From DATAYF01 sp036272735 (lineage in GTDB: Bacteria > Chloroflexota > Ktedonobacteria > Ktedonobacterales > Ktedonobacteraceae): 5,864 nt of DNA. The notes beneath the pieces were generated by a model. The model did not search any database and had not been told where the DNA came from. It saw only the letters and a program-made list of their open reading frames with translations. The stretch is from positions 1-5,864 of the forward strand of contig DATAYF010000129.1 in assembly GCA_036272735.1 (NCBI GenBank). Reading direction: 5' to 3'. The number at the start of each line of letters is the position of its first letter. Within the stretch, counting starts at the first letter, position 1. Both the position numbers and the translations under genes were made by a program. Positions 1-5,757 of the stretch are shown piece by piece.

Positions 1-168
1 CTGACACCGCTGAAGGCTTTTTTACGTCGGGCAGGAGCACGCACGCCAGAGACTTTGCAAGAGGCGATTGCGCAAGCGCTCCTCACGATCACTCCACAGG
101 ATGCCCGAGGGTGGTTTACGCATTGTGGGTATCATGCTCTCGACAGTCTTTATCCCAATGCTTCCTGA
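1..168 (+). pseudogene. IS630-family transposase, C-terminal fragment (5' end outside window)
   Basis: The frame is open from the first base and encodes 55 residues before a TGA at 166-168. The peptide has the usual tail of IS630-family DDE transposases: a PLKAFLRRAGARTPE stretch, a helix with TLQEAIAQALLTIT, then DARGWFTHCGY. That tail packs behind the catalytic DDE core, which would lie to the left and cannot be seen. It is therefore unknown whether the gene is intact. The last residues after HCGY (HALDSLYPNAS) look longer than the tails I remember and may be read-through into neighbouring DNA. The frame converges with the hydrolase gene and overlaps its last 19 bases. No terminal inverted repeat can be recognised after the stop, so the right end of the element is probably lost or lies inside the hydrolase gene. 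The family call is fairly sure; the pseudogene status is inference. Confidence 0.72.
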
Positions 169-1016
169 AGCACTGTACAAAACTCAGTTCGTACAGCAGC
201 AAAGCGGGGGGTAGGGGTCTCTGGAAAGCCTTGCAGCATCTGTGCCCCTGCGATCTGCCCGGCCAGCCTCTGCGCGATTTCCAGGGTATGCACAGGATTT
301 TCAGGAAACGCAGGCATCACCCAGATAGGAAACGGTTGTGCAGCCAGCAGAGCGGTATCGTTGGTAGAGACTCCTCGGAACATATTGCCTGAAAGCAGCG
401 CTTGTCCTGACTCTCGCATGATGCGTGCGGCGTCTTGTGGAGTCAAAGAACAAAACGAGATCGCAAGCGGCGTGTCATGTAAGAGAGCAAAGCCAAACGG
501 AAAACCGCCACGTCCCTCGCCGGGACGTGGAATACCTTGCTCACGCAGTCTGTTCAGGTAGACTGTAGGACCAACCTGCTCAACAAGAGCAGCGGAACAT
601 TCGAGGTCTTTCTGGAGCCAGTCATTCTTAGAGGTGACAGGCCAGCAGAGCACCAGGGAACGTACAAAGGAAGGATAGGTTAATGCGAAACGGATAGCTG
701 CAGAGCACCCATTGGAACCAGCAACCAGAGATACCGACTCTATTTCTGCCGCACGCAAGACCGCAGCGAAATCAGTCGCCTCCTTTTCCCATGAATAGAC
801 TTCAAAGGTGGTAGTAGTGCATCCAATAGAATAGCGACGGTCAGGCACGAGTACACGATATCCCTGTTCCACAAGAGAGTCTACCACTCCTGGAAGCTCC
901 CAAAAACGTTTCCCATCTATGGGATCAAATAATCCCCCATGGATTAAGAGAACGGGAGGGCCAGAACCTTGATCGGTATACCAAAGGGTGGTCTGTTCAT
1001 TTTGTGTAAAGGGCAT
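150..1016 (-). CDS. alpha/beta-fold hydrolase
   Basis: This is a complete 288-residue cytoplasmic protein of normal length for the family, with no signal peptide. Seen directly: the strand followed by an oxyanion turn at VLLIHGG (22-28), a VLVPDRR segment (55-61) matching the usual D-x-R-G position, and a nucleophile elbow A-G-S-N-G with Ser101. A further strand-helix pair follows around IWVMPAFPENPVH (231-243). Glu239 sits roughly where the acid is expected. The catalytic histidine normally found near the C-terminus (a GH in the last strand-loop) is absent: that place reads GFPETPTPRFAA. The only histidines are 26, 180 and 243. The start is supported by a perfect AAGGAG (1024-1029) seven bases before ATG. 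The gene appears monocistronic; its end overlaps the transposase fragment. Substrate unknown. A non-hydrolytic or atypical-triad member is possible. Confidence 0.85.
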   Translation of the reverse strand: MPFTQNEQTTLWYTDQGSGPPVLLIHGGLFDPIDGKRFWELPGVVDSLVEQGYRVLVPDRRYSIGCTTTTFEVYSWEKEATDFAAVLRAAEIESVSLVAGSNGCSAAIRFALTYPSFVRSLVLCWPVTSKNDWLQKDLECSAALVEQVGPTVYLNRLREQGIPRPGEGRGGFPFGFALLHDTPLAISFCSLTPQDAARIMRESGQALLSGNMFRGVSTNDTALLAAQPFPIWVMPAFPENPVHTLEIAQRLAGQIAGAQMLQGFPETPTPRFAAVRTEFCTVLQEALG

Positions 1017-1142
1017 CGCTTCTCTCCTTCATCAGTTTCTCGTCCATTGTACTTGATGATTGTATTCATTGCCATGCTGATCCCCATTTTTCAGGAGAGA
1101 CGAGACACCAAAGCACAAGCTTGCAGGCTCAATCTTTGTGAA

Positions 1143-1158
1143 GACCGCTGTAGCGGTC
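1143..1158. promoter_or_regulatory. Perfect 7-bp dyad GACCGCT-GT-AGCGGTC, possible operator
   Basis: The arms GACCGCT and AGCGGTC are exact reverse complements separated by GT. The two-base centre makes a dimeric protein-binding site more natural than an RNA hairpin, although on the plus strand it is followed by GTTTGTT, which could act as a weak terminator tail. It lies about 125 bp upstream of the hydrolase start, which is far for a simple repressor site. The sequence shows the symmetry; the role is a guess. Confidence 0.35.
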
Positions 1159-1203
1159 GTTTGTTGACTCGGGAAATCGCGTTTGATTTTGGGTATTTCT
1201 CCT

Positions 1204-1227
1204 GAGCAATTTCAGCTCGGATTGCTC
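1204..1227. repeat. Inverted repeat GAGCAAT / ATTGCTC
   Basis: Two exact 7-base arms are separated by ten bases. It lies in the gene-free stretch upstream of the hydrolase. There is no T-run on either side, so it is not a standard terminator. It could be part of a mobile-element end or a protein site; nothing decides between them. Confidence 0.35.
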
Positions 1228-1271
1228 CCATTTGGTGAGTTTAAAACGAGACAAAATCCCGAAGCAACAAA

Positions 1272-1309
1272 CTACCGGTAGGAGGTCATGGCGAGCATCT
1301 GGAGGTCAT
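1272..1309 (+). repeat. Palindrome CTACCGGTAG followed by two GGAGGTCAT direct repeats
   Basis: Positions 1272-1281 form a perfect 10-bp palindrome. GGAGGTCAT occurs at 1281-1289 and again at 1301-1309, exactly 20 bases apart. A 20-base step is close to two helical turns, so both copies would face the same side of the DNA. Each copy also contains a strong GGAGG ribosome-binding core, yet no credible gene follows: the frame starting with ATG at 1318 is twelve bases after the second GGAGG and encodes nothing recognisable. It may be a relic of a translated region or a tandem protein site. Confidence 0.35.
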
Positions 1310-1433
1310 AGAAAATCATGAAGATTAGGCAATCACGCTCTCCTTCACACGGCACACAAACCATACGACAGCCTTTCCGTTGCAAACTCAATGGGAGGAA
1401 TATGTTGCAAGTCAGATGCGCTGTTTGTTCTTT

Positions 1434-1862
1434 TTACTGTGACTCCCTGTTTATATATGGGGTTTCTGAGTTGGGAAATGCTCTCTGGGAATACAAAAGA
1501 ACAGAAAGCTCTTCAGGATCTCGCAAATACCATGTGCTGAATGATGAAATGGGAACCATCAATGCTTGTAGGGACGCCAGCCGTTCACGCAATACTAGCC
1601 GATGTTGCGCCAGTGACCGTGTTTCCTTTTCTCGAGAGCGGGGGCGGAAATACTGACAGCATTCATCAAAAGCACGACAGAAGCGTGCAGCTGACGCGCC
1701 CACGAGATGCGCAACGAGATCCAAGCAAGCGCGCAGATCCTCGTGGAGTCGCCTTAGCGTGTGTGGTGGCACTGGACGGAAGGCGTCCAGGAGCTTTTTC
1801 TTCTGAGCCAGGAGCGGCGCGAGCGAGGCTGGCTGCAACGCCAAGGATCGGCAGATTACCAT
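1434..1862 (-). pseudogene. Eroded frame with Fic-family-like N-terminal segment
   Basis: The open frame has 142 codons (ATG 1862, TAA 1434-1436). Residues about 7-44 (1731-1844) read LALQPASLAPLLAQKKKLLD, then AFRPVPPHTLRRLHEDLR. This resembles the start of Fic/DOC-type AMP-transferase proteins, where a 'K..LD.lRPLPP..v..L.e.L' helix precedes a conserved TYHSNAIEGNTLT segment. That conserved segment, the inhibitory or core helices and the HPFxxGNGR catalytic motif are all missing: after HEDLR the frame continues with ACLDLVAHLVGASAA and sequence I do not recognise. Neither other frame restores the motif. There is no Shine-Dalgarno site and an in-frame TGA lies shortly upstream. I read this as a truncated, rearranged remnant rather than an expressed gene. 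It lies just downstream of the tRNA fragment and terminator on the same strand. The Fic link rests on one short segment. Confidence 0.4.
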
Positions 1863-1933
1863 GCTCGAAACCGGAACGAAATGTCACGCTGTGTTTCGTG
1901 AGAAAACAGAAAGATGGAGGTTGTTTCGGGCAT

Positions 1934-1963
1934 AAACAAGCCGACACGTTCATGTGTCGGCCT
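1934..1963 (-). terminator. Rho-independent terminator after the tRNA fragment
   Basis: On the minus strand an 8-bp perfect stem GCCGACAC / GTGTCGGC closes a six-base loop. It extends outward by a G-T and an A-T pair, and is followed by TTGTTT. This is the expected form of an intrinsic terminator. It lies 21 bases after the tRNA-like 3' end, the usual place for the terminator of a tRNA gene, so the two calls support each other. It cannot now terminate a normal tRNA transcript, because the 5' part of that tRNA is missing. Confidence 0.65.
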
Positions 1964-1984
1964 GTTCCACTGGTGTTACTCAAC

Positions 1985-2006
1985 CGGAACCGACGGGATT
2001 TGAACC
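1985..2006 (-). tRNA. tRNA 3'-end fragment (T-loop, T-stem half, acceptor half)
   Basis: On the minus strand the sequence GGTTCAAATCCCG matches the T-arm of tRNAs: T54-T55-C56-A57-A58, then the 3' half of the T-stem. It is followed by seven bases, CGGTTCC, that fit the 3' acceptor strand, and a G at the discriminator position. No CCA is encoded. Upstream of the GG, the T-stem partner (expected ACG before GG) is TAT, and no anticodon or D arm can be folded from the preceding 60 bases. So only about 22 nt of the tRNA remain. The isotype cannot be told; the missing 5' acceptor strand would have been GGAACCG. Such 3' ends are classic attachment sites for tyrosine integrases, and this could be one arm of an integration scar. 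Confidence 0.55.
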
Positions 2007-2011
2007 ATAGG

Positions 2012-2341
2012 TCGCACCTGGCCTTGATTCCTTTGGAAAAGCTTTTTTCCGGACGTGGTGATATTCTGGTCTATACTCCGAAAGCACGTACTGAATATAC
2101 GCAATCTGGAGACCCATTTGAACAAGCACGTGATCATCCAGTTGTCATTTCTTGATCACAACGCAGCCCAGGTCCAGACGAGCCACAGTGGAAAATCCCT
2201 GTTTCTGCATAGCCGAATGTAGTACGCCGTGTGGTCGAGAATCAGGAGCCGCTGCGCAAGGTTGCAGGTGAGTATGGTGTTTCGTATGAGACGATCAGGC
2301 GTATCGTTCGCACCGTAAGGAAGCGACAGAGAACAAAGTAA
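2012..2341 (+). pseudogene. Decayed gene ending in a helix-turn-helix domain, two nonsense codons
   Basis: One reading frame runs on from just after the tRNA fragment to the TAA at 2339-2341, and it is broken by TGA at 2153-2155 and TAG at 2210-2212. The sense text remains protein-like across both stops: GRGDILVYTPKARTEYTQSG, then DPFEQARDHPVVIS, stop, SQRSPGPDEPQWKIPVSA, stop, PNVVRRVVENQEPLRKVAGE and YGVSYETIRRIVRTVRKRQR. The last part is a clear helix-turn-helix (LRKVAGEYGVSYETIRRI) with a basic tail, as in recombinase or transposase DNA-binding tails and in small stand-alone HTH proteins. The TAG could come from a TGG tryptophan codon (one base change). The true 5' end is unknown, as the frame enters the tRNA fragment. 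The HTH part alone could start at GTG 2231, but it has no Shine-Dalgarno site. The host protein is not identified. Confidence 0.5.
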
Positions 2342-2368
2342 CAAAAACCTCTACCTGAAGTGGTTCTA

Positions 2369-2385
2369 TCCACGTTCCTCGTGGA
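2369..2385. repeat. Small inverted repeat TCCACG / CGTGGA between pseudogene and regulator
   Basis: A six-base-pair stem with a TTCCT loop lies 27 bases after the stop of the helix-turn-helix pseudogene and about 55 bases after the stop of the regulator gene, which is on the opposite strand. Neither side carries a T-run, so it is at best a weak bidirectional terminator. No other terminator is visible for the regulator. Confidence 0.3.
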
Positions 2386-2439
2386 CGGAAGTTGACCTTT
2401 GTTGCTGCATTCATATTCGGAAATGCGTGATGGTGCTAC

Positions 2440-5223
2440 TTATCGTTCATCAGAGAGCCAGTGCAGGGCACGGGCTCGCGCCACTGCTTGGACGCGGTTA
2501 TTCACCCCCAGTTTCTCGAAAATATGGGTCGCATGGCGTTTGACAGTATCCAGAGCAATCATCAGCATCTCAGCAATCTCCTGGTTCGAGTCGCCTCGCG
2601 CGATCAGATGGAGTACTTCCAGTTCACGTTCACTTAAGGGTTCCACGAGTGGATGTTCCAGTGTGCGTCCTCTCGACTGGTCTACCCCTCTGGGAGGATC
2701 GTGTGTCGCGCTCTCAGATGAGAAGGCCGCTAGCAGCGCATCGAGATACAGTGTTGGTCCTTTCTTCCGTTCCTGTTCACGTAGATGGAAGAGCAGAGCC
2801 TTCATCCGCGCCCCTTCGTCCACAAAGATGCGGATGTAGTTCTCCGGTTCAGCCAGATGCACCGCCTGGGCAAGGATAGTGCAAGCCTCTTGATCTTCGT
2901 CGCACATAGAATGAGCCAGAGCCTGCAAGACCTTCATTTCGATCACATGGCTCCAGCGCTCCTGCTCCTCAGCATGAACCTGCAGAGAATCCAAGAGCGA
3001 GAGGGTCTCGGCAGGCATCTTCCGAGCCAGCAAAATGCGTGCGCGGGCTACAGCTTCGCGTTCATATGCCAATGGAGACAATGGAGAATGCACGTTGGTC
3101 TGTTGTGCCCAGTTCACAGCCCGCTCCAGCTCTCCACTTGCCAACCAGAACTGAACCCAATGCACGATGAGATATGCATCGCGCCGGTACGAGCTGTAGG
3201 TTTTCGTCAGGACCTCTTCTGCCTTTTGGTAGGTAAGGTGCGCTGCGTCCAATTCCCCTCGTGCCAGGTGGATGCCCATCAGTAATGTGTATCCTAAATA
3301 TAAAGCCACGATGGTTTCTGTCTGCTCACTCAGCCGGACCCCTTGTAATGCCAGCTCCAGCGCCTCATCAAGTCGGTTCCACTCTCGCAGTGTGTCCGCA
3401 TGGAAGATATACGCCCAGCACATCATAGCATGCGGCAGTCCAATCGGTGTTGTTCCCAGCAGGGTTGCTTGCTGGACAATCTGTACCACCTCATGGAGTT
3501 TTCCATGCAAGAGCAAGGAATACGCCATTCTACACATATAGAGAATGGTTGAAGAAGCGTCTCCTGCGGCCTGGGAGAGCACGGTGGCCTCCTTCGTGCC
3601 TTGGATGGCTGCTACGATGTCACCGAAGGAATAGTAGGCCAGGGACTGCGCATAGGCAACTTCTGCTCGTGCTAAGAGATTCTGTTCTGCCAAGTGGGCA
3701 AGGGCCTCCTTGCAAAAAGCCAGAGTAGAATGCCCTTCCCCGAGATAGTAGCCGGTAATGATTGCACGATAGGCTGCGATTTCTCCCAACAGGTTGTCCT
3801 GTAGGTGTTGTTCGGGGAGTAAAACTGCTCTGGTTTCAGCAGCCTCGTTCGTCAGAGCTGGTGAAGTGCCTCGCAGGGCCGTTTCTGCATCTTGTAGCCA
3901 GCGTTCTATCGTCGTGTAAGAGGAAACCATGAATAGTGTCTTGGCATACGCCAGGCACAGACGAGGTCGCGAGCGTATCATCTCGGTCGGGAGCTTCTCC
4001 AACCAGCGTCTCAACATCGCATGTTCACTACTCCCCCAGATGAGCGTAGAAACTCGTTCGATCAGGTCAGCAGCCCACTGCCACTCCTGGGCTGTGATGG
4101 CATGAGATATAGCCTCGTTCAGGCGGCCGTGCTGGGCGTACCATTGGCTGGCTCGGTGATGCAAGAGAGGTACTAATGCGGGTTGTGTTTGCTCCAGGAG
4201 ATGACGCAATGCTTTGGCAAAGAGGGTATGATAGCGATACCAACGACGCTGTGTATCCAGGGACACGATGAATAAATTGGCTCGTTCCAACTGCTCAAGC
4301 ATCTGCTGACTCTCGCGCTGTTCCAGAATAGCATCACACAAGGGAGCAGAGAACTGTTTCAGGATCGAGGTATGCAACAGGAAAGTTTGCACGGAGGCAC
4401 TCTGACGCTGGAACACTTCCTCGATTAAGTAATCGAAGATGTAGCGCTGACTCCCACTCACCTCCTTCAGCAAATCGCCAGGACCTGCAAGACCTTGCAG
4501 CGAGAGGCCAAGCAATTGCAAACCCACCAGCCAGCCTTCTGTCCGAGTAGCCACTTCCTTGACCATATGTTGAGAGAGGTGGATTCTTGCCATCTTCTTG
4601 AGGAAGGCCATAACCTCATCTGGATTACAGCGTAGCTGATCGGTGCGCACCTCTAGAAGGTGCCCACGTGCTCGCAACAACGAGATGGGGAGCGGAGGGT
4701 CGGCACGTGCCGCCAGGATAAGATGGAGTTGAGGAGGAAGATGCTCTACCAGGTAGGTGAGAGAAGTGTGAATCGCCTGCTCGGTGACCAGGTGATAGTC
4801 ATCTAGAATCAAGAGGAACTGCTCAGGTTGCTCTGCAAGACGATTTATGAACGTCTGCAGGACGGAACGTAGCGGTGGGGTCTGGTGTGTTTGTAGGTAG
4901 GTGATCAGCTGCGTGCAGAGTCCAGGCTGCTGGCTGTCCAGTGCGGTGAACACATATCTCCAGAATAGCGCCGGCTCATTGTCTCCCTCATCCAGAGACA
5001 CCCAGGCGATCTGCGGACGCTCTGGTGGAAGCGACCGTACCCAGGTCGAGAGCAGCGTGGTTTTCCCGAAGCCAGCAGGGGCCGAAATCAGCGTCAGAGC
5101 GCACTCTAAGCTCGTATTGAGCAACTCAACCAAGCGAGGACGAGGGATCAGCGCATGGGAAGAAGAAGGGAGAAAAAACTTCGTTGCCAGAAGCTGGTCA
5201 TGGAATAATAGTGACTCGTCCAT
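2440..5223 (-). CDS. MalT-like LuxR-family transcriptional regulator (LAL/STAND ATPase)
   Basis: This is a complete 927-residue cytoplasmic regulator, a typical length for the MalT/LAL class. The order of parts is clear. A family-typical opening with IPRPRLVELL (26-35) is followed by Walker A APAGFGKTT (48-56, Lys54), the conserved WVSLDEGDNEPALFWRY (74-90), and Walker B FLLILDDYH (136-144). Next come an LILAARADPPLP sensor-like strand (168-179), a TEGW motif (228-231) and a RYHTLFAKALR segment (330-340). A long helical TPR-like region spans about 360-820, and a GerE/LuxR helix-turn-helix lies at 862-924 (LSERELEVL, NQEIAEMLMIALDTVKRH, IFEKLGVNNRVQAV). In this class, ATP and an inducer bound to the helical region drive assembly and DNA binding; the inducer here is unknown. 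The ATG is preceded by AAGGGA (5231-5236) seven bases away. In the recognition helix region, Ala890 replaces the common Ser or Thr. No partner operon gene adjoins it, so the target is unclear. Confidence 0.93.
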   Translation of the reverse strand: MDESLLFHDQLLATKFFLPSSSHALIPRPRLVELLNTSLECALTLISAPAGFGKTTLLSTWVRSLPPERPQIAWVSLDEGDNEPALFWRYVFTALDSQQPGLCTQLITYLQTHQTPPLRSVLQTFINRLAEQPEQFLLILDDYHLVTEQAIHTSLTYLVEHLPPQLHLILAARADPPLPISLLRARGHLLEVRTDQLRCNPDEVMAFLKKMARIHLSQHMVKEVATRTEGWLVGLQLLGLSLQGLAGPGDLLKEVSGSQRYIFDYLIEEVFQRQSASVQTFLLHTSILKQFSAPLCDAILEQRESQQMLEQLERANLFIVSLDTQRRWYRYHTLFAKALRHLLEQTQPALVPLLHHRASQWYAQHGRLNEAISHAITAQEWQWAADLIERVSTLIWGSSEHAMLRRWLEKLPTEMIRSRPRLCLAYAKTLFMVSSYTTIERWLQDAETALRGTSPALTNEAAETRAVLLPEQHLQDNLLGEIAAYRAIITGYYLGEGHSTLAFCKEALAHLAEQNLLARAEVAYAQSLAYYSFGDIVAAIQGTKEATVLSQAAGDASSTILYMCRMAYSLLLHGKLHEVVQIVQQATLLGTTPIGLPHAMMCWAYIFHADTLREWNRLDEALELALQGVRLSEQTETIVALYLGYTLLMGIHLARGELDAAHLTYQKAEEVLTKTYSSYRRDAYLIVHWVQFWLASGELERAVNWAQQTNVHSPLSPLAYEREAVARARILLARKMPAETLSLLDSLQVHAEEQERWSHVIEMKVLQALAHSMCDEDQEACTILAQAVHLAEPENYIRIFVDEGARMKALLFHLREQERKKGPTLYLDALLAAFSSESATHDPPRGVDQSRGRTLEHPLVEPLSERELEVLHLIARGDSNQEIAEMLMIALDTVKRHATHIFEKLGVNNRVQAVARARALHWLSDER

Positions 5224-5259
5224 AATAGTTTCCCTTACATACGTTGCTAAGTTGTTCTC

Positions 5260-5376
5260 TTACAATTGGTTGCGTCTGAGCAACTCGGTGCTTCGATGTT
5301 TGCGAGGATTGGCCGAGTTAAACTTCATACGCTGAGGATTGCCCCCAATAAACGACGGTAACTGGGAGAGGTGCAC
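5260..5376 (-). CDS. Possible 38-codon leader peptide upstream of the regulator
   Basis: The frame runs from GTG (5374-5376) to TAA (5260-5262). It is preceded by a perfect AAGGAG (5385-5390) at the ideal distance of eight bases, and an in-frame TAG lies further upstream. The peptide begins (M)HLSQLPSFIGGNPQRMKFN and ends STELLRRNQL. It is basic, has no membrane segment, and I recognise no family. It stops 36 bases before the regulator's ATG on the same strand, so both could share a transcript. The frame contains the inverted repeat 5282-5319 and the repeated GAGGATTG words. The only support for translation is the ribosome-binding site and spacing; a short frame like this can occur by chance. 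Confidence 0.3.
   Translation of the reverse strand: MHLSQLPSFIGGNPQRMKFNSANPRKHRSTELLRRNQL
5282..5341. repeat. Inverted repeat AACTCGG / CCGAGTT and two GAGGATTG direct repeats upstream of the regulator
   Basis: The arms AACTCGG (5282-5288) and CCGAGTT (5313-5319) are exact reverse complements. GAGGATTG occurs at 5304-5311 and 5334-5341, exactly 30 bases apart. All lie 59-118 bp upstream of the regulator's ATG, where an operator or an RNA hairpin in the leader would be expected. MalT-class activators bind short, repeated, asymmetric sites, so the paired direct repeats are at least of the right kind for autoregulation. That role is inference. Confidence 0.35.
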
Positions 5377-5666
5377 GATCCTATCTCCTTTGCTCCTGTT
5401 TCGAGCGTTCTATATACGGTTCACCTACTGACAGGGGAAATAGCTTCACCCACCCCAGTGGGAGAGACACACTCTTTCACACGAGATGTACCCAGGCTTT
5501 GCGCTCTTTTGGGTGATCATCCTAGGGATAAGCATGAGGCGGCACTGTGACCATAACAGCACGCATTCGCTTTCACGACACACGAGGCTACTGACGATGA
5601 GAAACCTCTGCGTGTCTGACAGGAAGACAACAAGGAAACAGCTATACGCACTGATGAAACCATTTC

Positions 5667-5699
5667 TCAGAGCTTTGATGTGGAGCGTCAAAGCTCTGA
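5667..5699. repeat. Strong 14-bp inverted repeat with 5-base loop
   Basis: The outer arms TCAGAGCTTTGA and TCAAAGCTCTGA are exact reverse complements over 12 bases. The stem continues with one T-G wobble and a G-C pair, closing a TGGAG loop. It is the longest hairpin in the window. Neither side carries a T-run (AAATGCG on one, GAAATGG on the other), so it does not look like a standard intrinsic terminator. It could be a structured RNA element, a dimer-binding site, or part of a small non-autonomous mobile element. Confidence 0.6.
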
Positions 5700-5731
5700 A
5701 ATGCGCTTTATCCTGAAGTGGTGCAACTTCT

Positions 5732-5757
5732 TGCATCTCTCTCGTCAAGGAGATGCA
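5732..5757. repeat. Inverted repeat TGCATCTC / GAGATGCA
   Basis: Exact 8-base arms are separated by ten bases, 32 bases to the right of the 14-bp inverted repeat. The right arm overlaps an AAGGAG word (5747-5752) that could serve as a ribosome-binding site on the plus strand, so a hairpin here would mask it. However, the following frame is only seven codons long, so no gene is called. Confidence 0.4.

Larger units (their letters stand above)
1017..1433. other. Intergenic stretch with dyads and repeats, no gene supported
   Basis: No frame on either strand gives a recognisable protein. The part next to 1016 is the 5' region of the hydrolase gene, with its AAGGAG site at 1024-1029. On the minus strand there are two TACAAT-like hexamers within about 60 bases upstream of the ATG, but no convincing -35 partner, so no promoter is called. 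The remainder carries the short palindromes and direct repeats listed separately. Confidence 0.6.

Noticed and set aside
1088..1158. Riboswitch-like text on the plus strand (GGAGAGAC, then CACCAAAGCACAAGC, then GCAGGCTCAA) followed by a hairpin
   Set aside because: It recalls a glycine riboswitch only loosely. The conserved core words do not match in sequence or spacing, and no plus-strand gene follows.
1340..1433. Minus-strand words IPPIEFATERL resembling the tail of IS3-family transposases (SALGYxxPxEF)
   Set aside because: Only a few residues agree. The preceding RPHSALGY-type text is not present and the frame upstream holds stops. Probably chance.
1318..1656. Plus-strand frame of 112 codons
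   Set aside because: There is no domain, the composition is rich in Arg, Ser and Cys, and the GGAGG is twelve bases from the ATG. It overlaps the eroded minus-strand frame and reads as random translation.
1666..1983. Minus-strand frame of 105 codons
   Set aside because: It runs through the tRNA terminator hairpin and overlaps the Fic-like frame. The product is low in structure and unrecognised, so it is a shadow.
2399..2839. Plus-strand frames opposite the LuxR regulator, and several others up to 5335
   Set aside because: They are antisense shadows of the strongly supported regulator gene, with Ser-, Arg- and Cys-rich products and no domains.
1203..5283. TGAGCAA followed 34-38 bases later by GAGTT(T)AAA, in both the 1203 and 5277 regions, considered as a diverged repeat or IS end
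   Set aside because: The spacing differs and similarity between the short words is poor, so a true repeat cannot be shown by eye.
5446..5748. Minus-strand 100-codon frame and the opposite plus-strand 76-codon frame
   Set aside because: No ribosome-binding site and no recognisable motif. Both cross the 14-bp inverted repeat and look like chance frames.
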